From positions 3,782,001 through 3,846,000 of the forward strand of contig NC_057320.1 in assembly GCF_000687475.1 (NCBI RefSeq): a stretch of 64,000 nt of DNA, in the 5' to 3' direction. This stretch comes from Ustilaginoidea virens. Lineage: Eukaryota; Ascomycota; Sordariomycetes; Hypocreales; Clavicipitaceae. The notes under the pieces were generated by a model that saw only the letters and a program-made list of their open reading frames with translations, ran no database searches and was not told the DNA's origin. Position 1 is the stretch's first letter, and every line of letters begins with the position of its first letter. This document shows, piece after piece, positions 46,113-57,216 of the stretch. The translations under genes were made by a program, and so were the position numbers.

Positions 46113-49100
46113 AAAAAACTTTCGCGATTTCGCCCGCACCCAGGTAGCGGCACGGAACCGCCTCTAAAATCAATTCTAACATTCCTAATCGCTTTTTCTC
46201 GTCTATTTACCCCCCTCACCTATAGCGCATCGCGTCTAAAGAGTAGGCGCGGTAGGCGTAGATAAAGTAATAGATATCGACGGAGGGAATAGGGGCGGCA
46301 TAGCATATAGCCGCCACAACCCTAACACTATAATCGCGAATAGCACGCAGTACAACCAGACCGAGACCGAACCTGCCTAAGGGCGGAAGCGACTAGTAGC
46401 CGATATTATTATAGATTTTATAAAAGAGCTTTAGGATTATATTCCCCTAGTAGTACTAAGAAAAGTGCGAGAGGCTATAAACTTTATAGTAGAGACTGCC
46501 CGGCAAAAGGCCGACTTAGGCAATATCTGCACCCCCATCGGAACCCTCATACAGACGATCGAGACTGCAGTTAATAAGGCTATATAGAATCTCCTAAAAC
46601 CTACTATAGCCCCTACTATATAGGCATCTATCGCTGTATAAGGATTTGCAGCCGCTATACTATCCTAATGCAGCCTAGCTCCCCTTATGGTACCCCCTTA
46701 TATCTACCGCGAAGTCCTTATTAAAGGAAATACTATTAGCGAAATCCTCTAGAACCGCACCCTAATCGAAATTATTAATATAGTCAATAGGGCTACTGCC
46801 GAGGGAGTAGCGGTTACAGCCTATAGGCTTTATAGTAGCGATACGATTATCACCTTTAAAAAAGAAAAAGCAAAGTATGCCACGGATATAACCTAGGTAT
46901 GCCCTGCCTTTAGCTAAGAGGTGGAGCCTAACTAATACTTATTTAGTATTATTATTAAAAGCTTCCTGACCTATTATACTATAAATGCTGTAATAGAGGA
47001 TATCTAGTCGAACCTAACTAAGGCTAATAGAGAGGGCTTTACTAGGGTCTTTTTTTATCGCCCTAAGGGGACTATAATACAGGCGCCCTTAATTATAAAA
47101 GTAGACTCTATCGACCTTATAAATAAGCTTTATAAAGCTAGTATTATATACTAAGCGGAGATATTCGAAGCCGAACCCTATAACGATACTATACACCCTC
47201 GCTAGTGCTATAATTGCTTCAAATTCGGCTATATCGCTGCATACTATATAGCGGCAGCCTACTGCAGCCGGTATGGATCCAAATACCACCCGGATAGCAA
47301 TTAAAGCTGCCTAGCTACTATATAGAACTAATGTAAATCCTGCCTTAACTGCTATAGATCCTACCCGGCGTGGTCCCGCCTCTGTAAAGTAGCGAATAAA
47401 TAATAGGAAAAAGCTAGAAACTCCTATAGCGATAGACCGAGGCTTTTTGCCTTATATATAGCATTAGACGCTAATACTATCCTAATCGTAAAGTAGGGCT
47501 ACCGCTAAGCAGCTAGCGGATCTCCCTTATGCAAGCCCTCCCCCTAGAAATAAGGCCGACCAATAGGAAGCATTAATAAAACCCCCTGCATTAAGGCCAA
47601 TAGCAGTATTACCACTTTCCTCTAAGCCGCCCCTATATAAGACTATAGTACGACCGCGCCTACCCTAAACGCCTAACCTATAGCTACCTTTAATATACTG
47701 CTGCTATTAACCCCCTCGCGACTATTTGTATAATAATAATCCTCTATTGGAATATATAGAAGAAAACCACCCTTATAAGACTGGCACTCTATTACTAGTG
47801 TGAGCCCGATATTATAGCGATTTAAGAACCCGCCACGCCCGATCAGACCCTATTAAGCCCTAGCCTTAAAAGATATATATTAGTAGCATACAGCAGGAGA
47901 ATAGCGATATATATCTATAAGCGATATAGGCCCGGTATATAGTCTAGCGATAAAGGGACCGATTAGTATAAGATTTCCCTACTAAATACTAATATCTATT
48001 CTATCTATTCCCTAGGCTATAAGCTAAATTAGATAACCCCCCTTACCATACTTACTAAGCTCCTACCCCGCCCCTATAATACCTTTATTAGAGACTTTAA
48101 TATATACTACCCTCTTTAGGATAGCTTAAACTAGACCTCGCCTAATATCGATACTCTCTTTAAACTTATAATATAATAGCGGCTCAGGCTAGTCACTCCT
48201 TATAGTAAGGTAATAAGGAGGGCCCTAAGAAAAAAAAATAGTACTATCGACTATATATAGGTTATACTGGATATTATAGTCGAATATTTTAGAAATGCCG
48301 ACCTTATTAGGTCCGATTATATCCCTTAGCTTATATATATCGAGACTAATAATTATTACGTAAAAGCCCCCCCCTTAAAGAATAGCTAGAAATCCCTCGA
48401 CTAATACCTCGCTTAAGCTAAAGTAAAAAACCGACTTACTACCTACTATATTAAGGCCCCGCTCTACTCCCCCGCTAAGATAAATATATACGCCGAATGG
48501 CTTACTGGCTAACTCTAGAGTATCGCTAATATCGTAGTACTAAAGAGGGCACCTAAAGCTCCTAGTGCAGAGCCTTAGTAGAACCCCTGCGCTAAGATGG
48601 CCTAAATAGCAGCAAAAAAGGCCTACCGAAAATAGGCAGCACGCTATACCCTAGAGAACCTTAGTGCCGCCTAAGAAGCGGGAGCGACCTAGTCCTATAT
48701 TATCTAGGAGGAATAGCACTAATTATAGCAAGAGGCCCTTAATAAAGCAACCGCCTAAAATGCCGACCTATAGTCCCTAGAGAAATAGGCTTGCTTATAT
48801 AGCAGCCTCCCGCCCGAATTAAAAGAGATCCCCCTATTAAAATAAAGCAGCCTAGGCCCGAAAGCAATAACGCATAAAGAAAAGGCATAAATACTCGCCT
48901 AATAGTTCTTCCCTACCTCTTAAGCTACTTATAACGATATCCCCAACCTAATATTCCCCCAGCTTACTACTGCTATATTCCCCTCTATAGACTCCTTTAC
49001 CTATAAAAAGGTATATACCGCATTATGCAATATAGTAGGCTGGAAAGCATTAGGCCCTAATAGGCTCCCGGCAGGATTCCTTAAAGTATATAGCCCCCTA

Positions 49101-52100
49101 CTCATTTAAACCTTTATATACCTCCTTAACGAAATATGCCGCATTAGGTACTACCTAGCCCAATTCCAGGAGGCTAAAGTAGTAATACTATAAAAGCCTA
49201 GGAAAAGGCCTAAGGAATATTTAAAGGCAGGAGGATAGAGACTAATATTATTACTCAATCTAATAGGAAAGGTTATAGAAGCTGCAGTCGTAAGGCGGCT
49301 TACTACCGCCCTTAAAAAGGGTAACCTCCTCCTAGATCTTTAAATAGATAATAGGGCTAACTAATTAACTAATATAATACTAAGCACATTAGTAGAGATT
49401 ATTCGTACGACCTAGCATTATAGCGGGATCGCCTCGCTTCTTCAACTAGATATATTAATAGCATTTAATATAGTTAATTATACCTGCTTAATCTACCTAC
49501 TCTTTAATAAAGGGCTCCTACTATAGCTCGCAGTATAGGTATATAGCTTTACCGATTCGCGAATAGTATGAATCCACTTTAAGGGATAGCTTATAGAGAA
49601 ATTACCGATTACTACTAGGGTACTATAAGGGTCCCCCCTCTCTTTTATCCTCTTCCTTATTTATATTATATTGCTTTACGAGAGGCTATAAAAGGTAGCC
49701 TTAACTATTATATTAGGCTTTACTAACGATATAAATATTATAACCTATAGGAGAGATATAGGGGAGACGAAGGTACTATTTAAGAAAGTATAGCTTATCT
49801 ATAATAATTAGTCTAAGCAAGCTAGACTTAACTTTAATTTTAGCAAAAGCGAGCTTATCTACTTTACCTACGCACATAAGGCGGACGAGACCAAAGTACA
49901 GCTTAGGACCGTAATAATCCAGCTAAAGCAGTATGCCAGATTCCTAAGAGTCGAAATCTACTATAAGCTAAAATAGCGGGAATACTATATTAAAATCGTA
50001 AAGAAACTTAAGCGGTAGCGACTCGCACTTATAGTAATAACGGCCTTAACTTAGGGTTGCTAATACTAAGAAGTATGCCTAATCTATATATAGGTTATCT
50101 AGACCTCTATCGCCTTCGGCGCGGGGATATAGTATACCCCTATTACCCCTAGAGGGGTAGCGAAAGATATTATAAAATCCTTAGCTATAGAATAGTTAGC
50201 CTGCCTCTATATAATTACCGGGGCCTATAAGGCTATATTGCTAAATACCCTTAAGACTGAGGCAGCTATGCCCCCGATTAACCTCTACCTTAATTATATC
50301 CACTAGTAGTTCTTTAAAAGAATAGATAAAATAGGTATAACCGATAGGATTAACTGTATATTAGTAGCGGTAGCAGTAATATTCTAATGCCGATGAAGGA
50401 AAGGCTACTAAAGACCCCTAGCCTATATACTATTCCCTAATCCCGACCTTAGCTAGCTCCCGGCCGAAAAGCAATTAGCAAAAGACTAATATAACTAATA
50501 GCAGAATAATCGGGTAGTAGTAAAGGCAAAACGCCCCTAGCGTGGGATCCTAGCGGCCGAAAAGGCACTAGACTTCTAATCTATAGCGAAAATAACCCGA
50601 TTATATAAAGGTCTATAGAAGTATAAATCGGCGATATTTACCTAACTCTATATAGAAAAAATCGGCTTTAACTCCTTCTTCTACCTCTAATAAGTTCCCT
50701 TAGTGCTATTACCTTTCTGCTATTATAGGGAAAGCCTAGAAGACCTCTACTATATTATCCTCTTCTGCCTAAAGTACTATAGGCAAAGGTATATACTTTT
50801 TAGGTTTGGTCCCAGCCTTAGCCTATTTTACGACCGATTCGGTATATTTATTATACTAGATAAACCACACTTTATATAGACGATTGCTCGCTAGATATTT
50901 AATACCAATCGATTCGATTAATTCCGGCTTATTTAATCCCTCTAAGCCAATATAGCTAAAAGCGCTACCGATTACCCCTATGTAGCCCCTATATAATATT
51001 CATAGCAATTCTATAGTAGGAACGAAGAGCATTAGGAATAAGCAAATCTTTTAGGCCTTATAGGCTGAAACTAGTCAATAATTATTATATTAGCAATAGG
51101 GGCATTCTCCCCCCCTTCCCCCCCCTCGCCCTCTTTACTACTCTCCCCCCCCTTATTTTTAGTCTGCCCCCCCTTTAAAGCCCCCTCCCCTCCCTTTTAG
51201 GCTAGGAAAACCCGTAATAATACGGTAATATCCTTTTAGGTATAGGCTTATCGTTCTAAAGTGAGGACCTTCCTCTCTTTAAGGTCTAGTATCTCTTAGG
51301 TTGCCCCGGGAGCGCTAAGGCCCCCTACCGCCGCCGCCGCCGCTACTACTACTGCCCGGCTATACCCCCGAAAAGCAGACGCCTATTTAGCCCTCTACTA
51401 GAGGGCCTTATAGTCGTCTACCTAAAGCTAAAGATAGTTAGCCGGTAACCTATACTATATACGAATCGAAAATATACCTCTATCCCCCTAGTAATAGTCT
51501 CCTATATATCTAGGAGTTTTTAAACCGGGACTTAATTCCTAGGGGTCCTCTCTAAGGGTATGCATATCTTGCCCATAAGGGCATAAGGGTAGTAGGCCGC
51601 TCTAGTCCCTACCTATATTAGCCTCGCTAGAGAGCGGGTACAACCCGGCCTATACCTTACTAATTGCGGCATCGATGCTTAGGGTCCTCTAAGCGCATTA
51701 AATATAGCCCGTATAGCTATATGCGTAGTTCTCCGGGCTACCACATAAAGGTTAGTAGCGGTTCTACAGCGCATAAGACCCATACTCACCCCTTTATCTA
51801 GTATCGCCGACCGTTTAGGCATTATTGCTTCTGCTGCTATTATTCTTATTCTTATTATTGTTATTATAGCTATTGCTGTTGCTATCGTTGCTGCTGCTGC
51901 TGTTCTGCCAATAGGGTTAGTATCGGCCCTATACCGCGATAAAGGGGTCATTATATACCTTAGAATTGGCGCTATAAAGGAAAAAAAGAAAAAGAAGAAA
52001 AAGCACTAAGTCGGAGGGCATTGCAGACCTATATACTAATATAGTGCCTAAGGCCAGCCGCTCCTATCTTTAAATCCGGCTTACCTTTGCCTATATACTA

Positions 52101-52483
52101 TAGACCAACGCGCTCAAGATACGTCCAGGCCCCTATAGGCGCGCGCCCGACGAGAATACTATTAATCCCACCCCCTTAACCTTACCTTCCCCTTATTTCG
52201 TACCTAATAGTACTCCGACCCAGGCCCGACACTCCCGGAACTTATACTCGCACTCTTCCTAAGCAATACCGCTAGATATAGTCCTAAGCGGTTGCGCACC
52301 CTACTCTTTTACGCACCGGATACCCGCCGCCCCCGCTGCAGGGCGACATAAAGCAGAAATCAAGACTACAGGAAGGGTTTTCCTCCCGGCTACCGGGTTT
52401 TTCCTTTCCGAATCATCTCTACAGAAGTACTAGATAGGTTATTTAGCTCTAAAATAGCCTCTAGCGTAATTTAATAATAATAA
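46113..52483 (+). mobile_element. Tad1-like non-LTR retrotransposon (LINE), copy B
   Basis: 6371 bp on the plus strand, ending in a TTTAATAATAATAA tail and flanked by the 15-bp target duplication TATAGCTAAGAGAGA (46098-46112, 52484-52498). ORF1 ends in a zinc-knuckle region near 47209-47345, where expected Cys and His positions appear as Tyr. An endonuclease region follows (about 47450-48450), then reverse transcriptase (about 48900-49980; PLSFILFL, LNFNFSKSELIYF). Its catalytic motif reads F-T-N-D at 49720-49731, so the first Asp is lost. An RNase H-like part (GAGIQYTPIT) and a C/pyrimidine-rich 3' region come next. TAG replaces many CAG/TGG codons. It is not functional. Confidence 0.88.
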
Positions 52484-52498
52484 TATAGCTAAGAGAGA

Positions 52499-54680
52499 TT
52501 AGCTAATAATAGAAGTATATTATTTGCTGCTTAACTTACCTTTATAAGTTAGTACTCGAACTATACGTAATATTAACTATCGCCCTTTTAATGAATAGTT
52601 TTATAGTATAAAGATTAATAGCGATAAGGTTTAAGCGATAAAAAACCTATATTAGAAGTATTTATATCGCAATACTAAATAGGAGGATCTAATATACTTT
52701 AAGTTCTTAACTAAAGTTAATTTTACTCCTTTAACCTAGCGATATTTTAATAATGCGCCTGATCGGGTGCTGGCCTATTTCCCTTAGTATAAGGCTATTC
52801 CTAGTTATATAGACTATAAAAACTTTTATCGCATAAAGCTGCTTTTCTACTATAAATATCGATATCTAGATAAGCTAAAGGAGGTTAAAGGTACTAAGTT
52901 TAATACGTATACTAATACGTATAGTTACTATTATACTGTATATAATAGTCTTCACCCTAATGATTACTATTAAGACCTTCCTAAGGTAGAGCTAAATAAG
53001 TTTAAGGATAGCCCTTATAATAACTATAGTATTACGAATGCTAAATAGGAAGAGCTTACTATATAGCTTCCCTAATATAGTCCTAAAACTGAAGATATTA
53101 AGCTACTAGGAAACTATAATATTAACCTATAAGCATCCTAGGTTGCTTATATTAGAAGGTATCTAGATATTATATCAATTGGCCGTAAGTTTTAGCGCGT
53201 TATAAAGCGAGACTATATCGATATTTTAGAATATAACTTATCTAATAATATTTATAATCGATTGAATATAAAATAGCGCTTAGTATTCAATCTTTTTATT
53301 AATTATTTTACGGATGCCTTAGACGAAATAATATTAACTCCTGCTTAACTATTAGTATAGGTTGATAGATAAAGAGGGACTAAAAAGTCGTTTATAATTT
53401 ATGCCTTATATTAACGACTAGAATAACTAAAGCTAGAGTATATTATTCGAGTAGCGCTAACTAGCGTAGCTACGAATACTATTAATAGGTCTATAATATA
53501 CACTCTTTTTTATCTACTAGTCTTAAGAAATACTTTAATTATATCGCCCCTATAAGGTAGTGATCTATCTAACCTTTAGGCCAAGCTTCGCTACATTTAA
53601 TATCTAATTCTCGATAAGAAGTCAATAATCGGCCTTAAGACTTTTAGCTATATTAATTCACGATTGCGTTAGGTCTTTTTATGCTATTAGGACTATTATT
53701 TCGGTGGCCTTAGTATGCTACTTCTTGGCGACTTTTACTAGCTTTTGCCTGTTATAGAAAAGCTATTTTATAGTATAATTGCACTTAAGAGCCCGATTGA
53801 GCTTCTAAGGCGTAATACTTATCGCGCTTTTAATAAGACTATTATTCTAAATTAGGTTATTTAGCAGTAGGGAGACAAGTAGGCTGCTTTTTGTTAAGCC
53901 TTAGAAGGACTCTAATATAATAGTCTAATTACTAAGGATTAAAAGCTGCTCTATACTTATATTTAAGCTCTTCTTCCGGATAATAAGATCGCTAAATTTG
54001 ATAAGGCTATACGCATCTATCCAATAAATACATAGGTTAAGGAATATAACCTCAAATATATAGAGCGACTATACGTGCTATATATACTAGCTATAGCAAC
54101 TAATATTAGCCTAGGTGCGGCCGATATTGATTTAATAACTGCTAGTAATTTATATTAATGCATTCCTTTGTGTATTGGAGCTTATATTATACTGATAGAG
54201 AATATTTAGATTGCTATTAGTTTCGTTAATAGAGTAATTAGTATTATTCACGATATTATATAGGATGCTATAGTTACCGATCCACATATAGAGCAGCCTA
54301 TATTTATATTGGTCTAATTTAAGCGATATAATAGACCCTAATACTTTAAAGACCTAGGTCTTGCTAATATAGTTCCTATCTTTTATTCTACTTGCGATTT
54401 CCTTAAGGGTATAGCACTATATTCACGCTTGCAGTTCCCTTTAACTATTGCATATAGTATTACTATATATAAATTATAGGGTGCTATACTTGAGAGAGTA
54501 GTAATCGATATCTTATAGCAGGACTTCTAAGCCGGACTCTTATATATCGCTATTTCACACATTATATCTCTTTAGGGCATTATATTTAATACTGCTTTCG
54601 ATTATTCTAATATTAAGGGAAGCGCCTATAGTAGCGATAGGCAAAAGGATTATAAGTATTATATTAACTAGATATTATAG
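52499..54680 (+). pseudogene. Helitron coding remnant, block 4 (PIF1-type helicase)
   Basis: Conceptual reading gives the C-terminal half of a Helitron protein. A degraded Walker A (GVDR-stop-RGTKKSF at about 53360-53395, where GxxGTGKSF is usual) is followed by LLLGDFYQLLPV (Walker B region, about 53715-53755), LRRNTYRAFN, and a C-terminal segment with ITIYKL-stop-GAILERVV and GIIFNTAFDY. These are the helicase motifs of PIF1/Helitron proteins. The Walker A Gly-to-Lys change and the many TAG/TAA codons mean no activity. Confidence 0.85.
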
Positions 54681-54682
54681 TA

Positions 54683-54985
54683 AGCAATTACGCTATCTAG
54701 GCGGTATATTATTTCTTCTTTAATAGAATTAATATAAAGCGACTACGCCATCTAGGCAGTATATTATTTCTTCTTCAATAGAAGGGGTAGTATATCGCTC
54801 GGGCATTATATTAATAAGCGACTGCGCTATTTAGACGGTATATTATTTCTTCTTCAATAGAAGGGGTAGATAATAGGTATCTAGGAGTTAGGCATCGTAA
54901 TAATAAGCGACTGCGCCATCTAGGCGGTATATTATTTCTTCTTCAACAGAAGGGGTAGATAATAAATATCTAGGAGACAATCAAA
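54683..54985. repeat. Tandem repeat of four 55-90 bp units downstream of the helicase remnant
   Basis: Four units begin AGC(A/G)A(T/C)T/ACGC and share CATCTAGGCGGTATATTATT followed by TCTTCTTCAATAGAAGG. They start near 54683, 54737, 54818 and 54905; the last two also share GGGGTAGATAATA and ATCTAGGAG. Confidence 0.85.
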
Positions 54986-57038
54986 ATCAATATAGGATTA
55001 AGCTATACAGTCAATTATAGAGTACTTAATTATTATTATATCTCGATATATCGTGATATATATATAGTATAATGTGGTATCGCGATAACCTTATTTGCAT
55101 CCCCCCCCTTTACCCCCTTCCCCTCCCTCTATTCCAATTAGTATTAATGTGTTATATACTAGAATTGGTAAATTGGTATTTAACCCAAGCCACAAGTAAA
55201 GAGGTCGTATTTTAATACAATTAGTAGTAAGGCCGGTATTACCAATTCGCTAATAAATACTACATAAGACCGGCCCTTATATAGTAGACCTCTTTATAAG
55301 TATATAAGGATTAAGGCTGCTTCCTTACCTAGTTCAAAAAGAAGAAACCCCCCCCCGCCATAATTAGAAATTAAGGATAATAGATTAGATTAGTAATAAT
55401 AGGGTATTATATATAATTAGATTAGCTTAGATAGTAATTAAATATGCCTTCCGCTATAATACTAATATATAATAGAATACGACCGATAACAACTAATAAC
55501 GACCGATAATAACCAACAATAACCGATAATAACCAATAACGATTGATAACGACTAACGATACAACTAATAATAATAAACGCTAACTAACGCCTAACGCCC
55601 TATACCGACTATTACTAACCGACCGACCGACCGACCGACTAAACCAACCGACCGAAATAATTAAAACTATTCTACTAACCTAATTAATGTTCTATGCGTA
55701 CTAGGGCTTTCGGTTATATAGTAATCTAGGTTGTATGATGTATTGTCTTTAGGTCGTCAGACTAGTGCCTAAGGCGGTTATAGCAATACAGCATCAAGTC
55801 CTGGCTAGCCGCCTAATTAATATATCACACAACCTAGTGAGAGTAGCCACTTTTTTTTATAATAGTAACCCTTTAATCACATTATATCAGTATAGATAGT
55901 CTGCAGAGAATAGATTCTCTATTGCGAATATAAGTGCAAAATATCTCTAATATATCGCACGTGAAATGAGGAATCTATTACTATTGCGCGTCAATAGCTC
56001 GCGCACCTTAAAAGGTTATGCATTCGAATCCTATGTATGCCCTATGTTTTTTTTTTTTTAAGTGGGGCTAGGCCGGCCAATCATTTCTTGCATAGGGCTA
56101 CCACAGCTTTGCATCTCCTACGTTGCCGATAAATTCGGCACGTCGGACCTAGTAGACCAGGGTTTACGCCAGTAGAAAACCGTAAATTAAAGGGTACATT
56201 AGCAGACTAGAAAATAATGGCACAATAGTATAAGTATTGGCAGTTTCCAGATTTACAAGGAGCCACATCGCGCTTGTCGCACCTGTAGGGCCCGGCACAT
56301 AGCGCTGTGAGGTTATTCCTACTATTAGGCTGTCAATTTAGCAGTAACAAAGGCAGACAAAAAAGGCGTCATCAATACCTCTTAAAATGTCACTTATTAG
56401 CTCTATGAGAAATGCCAGAATGCCTAGTATAAGGATTTTAGTGATAAAAGGTTTGGTGACTAGGCCGGTCGCCAAGAAGGAACCTAGTAGGTACCTAGGT
56501 AAGGTACCTAAGGTATTTAGCAAAGAGTGGGGGTCCGGTACAAAAGCTGCACCTTGACAACAGCCAAAGAGATGCGTTGCTTGGATTCAAAAGACGTTGA
56601 TTGGTTCGAGGTCAGTCGACAACACGACTTACGCACGACTGGGGCACTCGTCGAAAGGGGGAATCGTGGCGGGATGACTTCATGGGATTGCATTATCGAA
56701 ATCGGGGTTTTCTGCCAGCGATCGAGCCGCATTGACCCACAGCGCTGCTGGATTGGTGCAATTTCAGAGACGGCCGAATTCATGACGCAACCGCACCTCC
56801 GGTTACGCTGCCACCACTGCTGCCCTGGCGGAGCTGTCACTCCGGCATTTGGATGGTGATATCATTAGATGCCGTCCAGGACGAAATCATGTCTGGTGGT
56901 TGCGTCGACACGAGCCTATTTCCACGCTGCCGGTGGAGGCGAGCATCAACCCTCCGAACAGACAAGCAGCCACCCACCCCTTCCCAACTCCCTTTGCCGC
57001 TTTCATAAACAAAACATTGGTCCGTCCGAAAGTTAGAG

Positions 57039-57075
<37 letters not shown>

Positions 57076-57216
57076 CAGATGGCTTGTCCGGGCAGGCTTC
57101 ACCGGTCAGGGTACACCAGCCAAACGGCAGGCAGCTTATCAAGTGAAGCTGGTAGCTAGCCTCTGTTCTCGCAGCCCGCTGGAACTCTCAACACCTCTGG
57201 CCAGTTTTCAAACTGC
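54986..57216. other. Right margin of the repeat island and uve1 upstream region
   Basis: TpA-rich to about 56.5 kb, then normal composition. It contains an inverted repeat (55198-55207 with 55287-55296, inner 7-bp stem), ACCGATAATA-type repeats at about 55485-55570, an ACCG run at 55618-55640 and a T13 run at 56047-56059. A GA dinucleotide run at 57041-57070 lies about 150 bp upstream of the uve1 start. No gene is seen; a 110-residue frame at 56527-56859 has no domain. Confidence 0.5.

Larger units (their letters stand above)
30887..54985 (+). mobile_element. Helitron, inactivated and split by three later retrotransposon insertions
   Basis: Coding remnants of one autonomous Helitron lie in order on the plus strand in four blocks: 30887-31192, 36511-38320, 44926-46112 and 52499-54680. 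They hold a Cys-motif N-terminus, a DUF6570-like part, the Helitron-like Rep domain and a PIF1-type helicase. The gaps are exactly a copia element (31193-36505) and two LINE copies (38321-44910, 46113-52483), each flanked by a target-site duplication. Joining across the duplications keeps the order and sense of the Helitron protein. All blocks carry many in-frame TAG/TAA codons. The true 5' TC and 3' CTRR termini were not identified, so the outer ends given are those of the coding remnant and the trailing repeats. Confidence 0.8.

Noticed and set aside
55960..56059. tRNA-like T-arm (ATTCGAATCC) followed by a T13 run
   Set aside because: No acceptor stem or D-arm can be built around it; at best a mutated relic.
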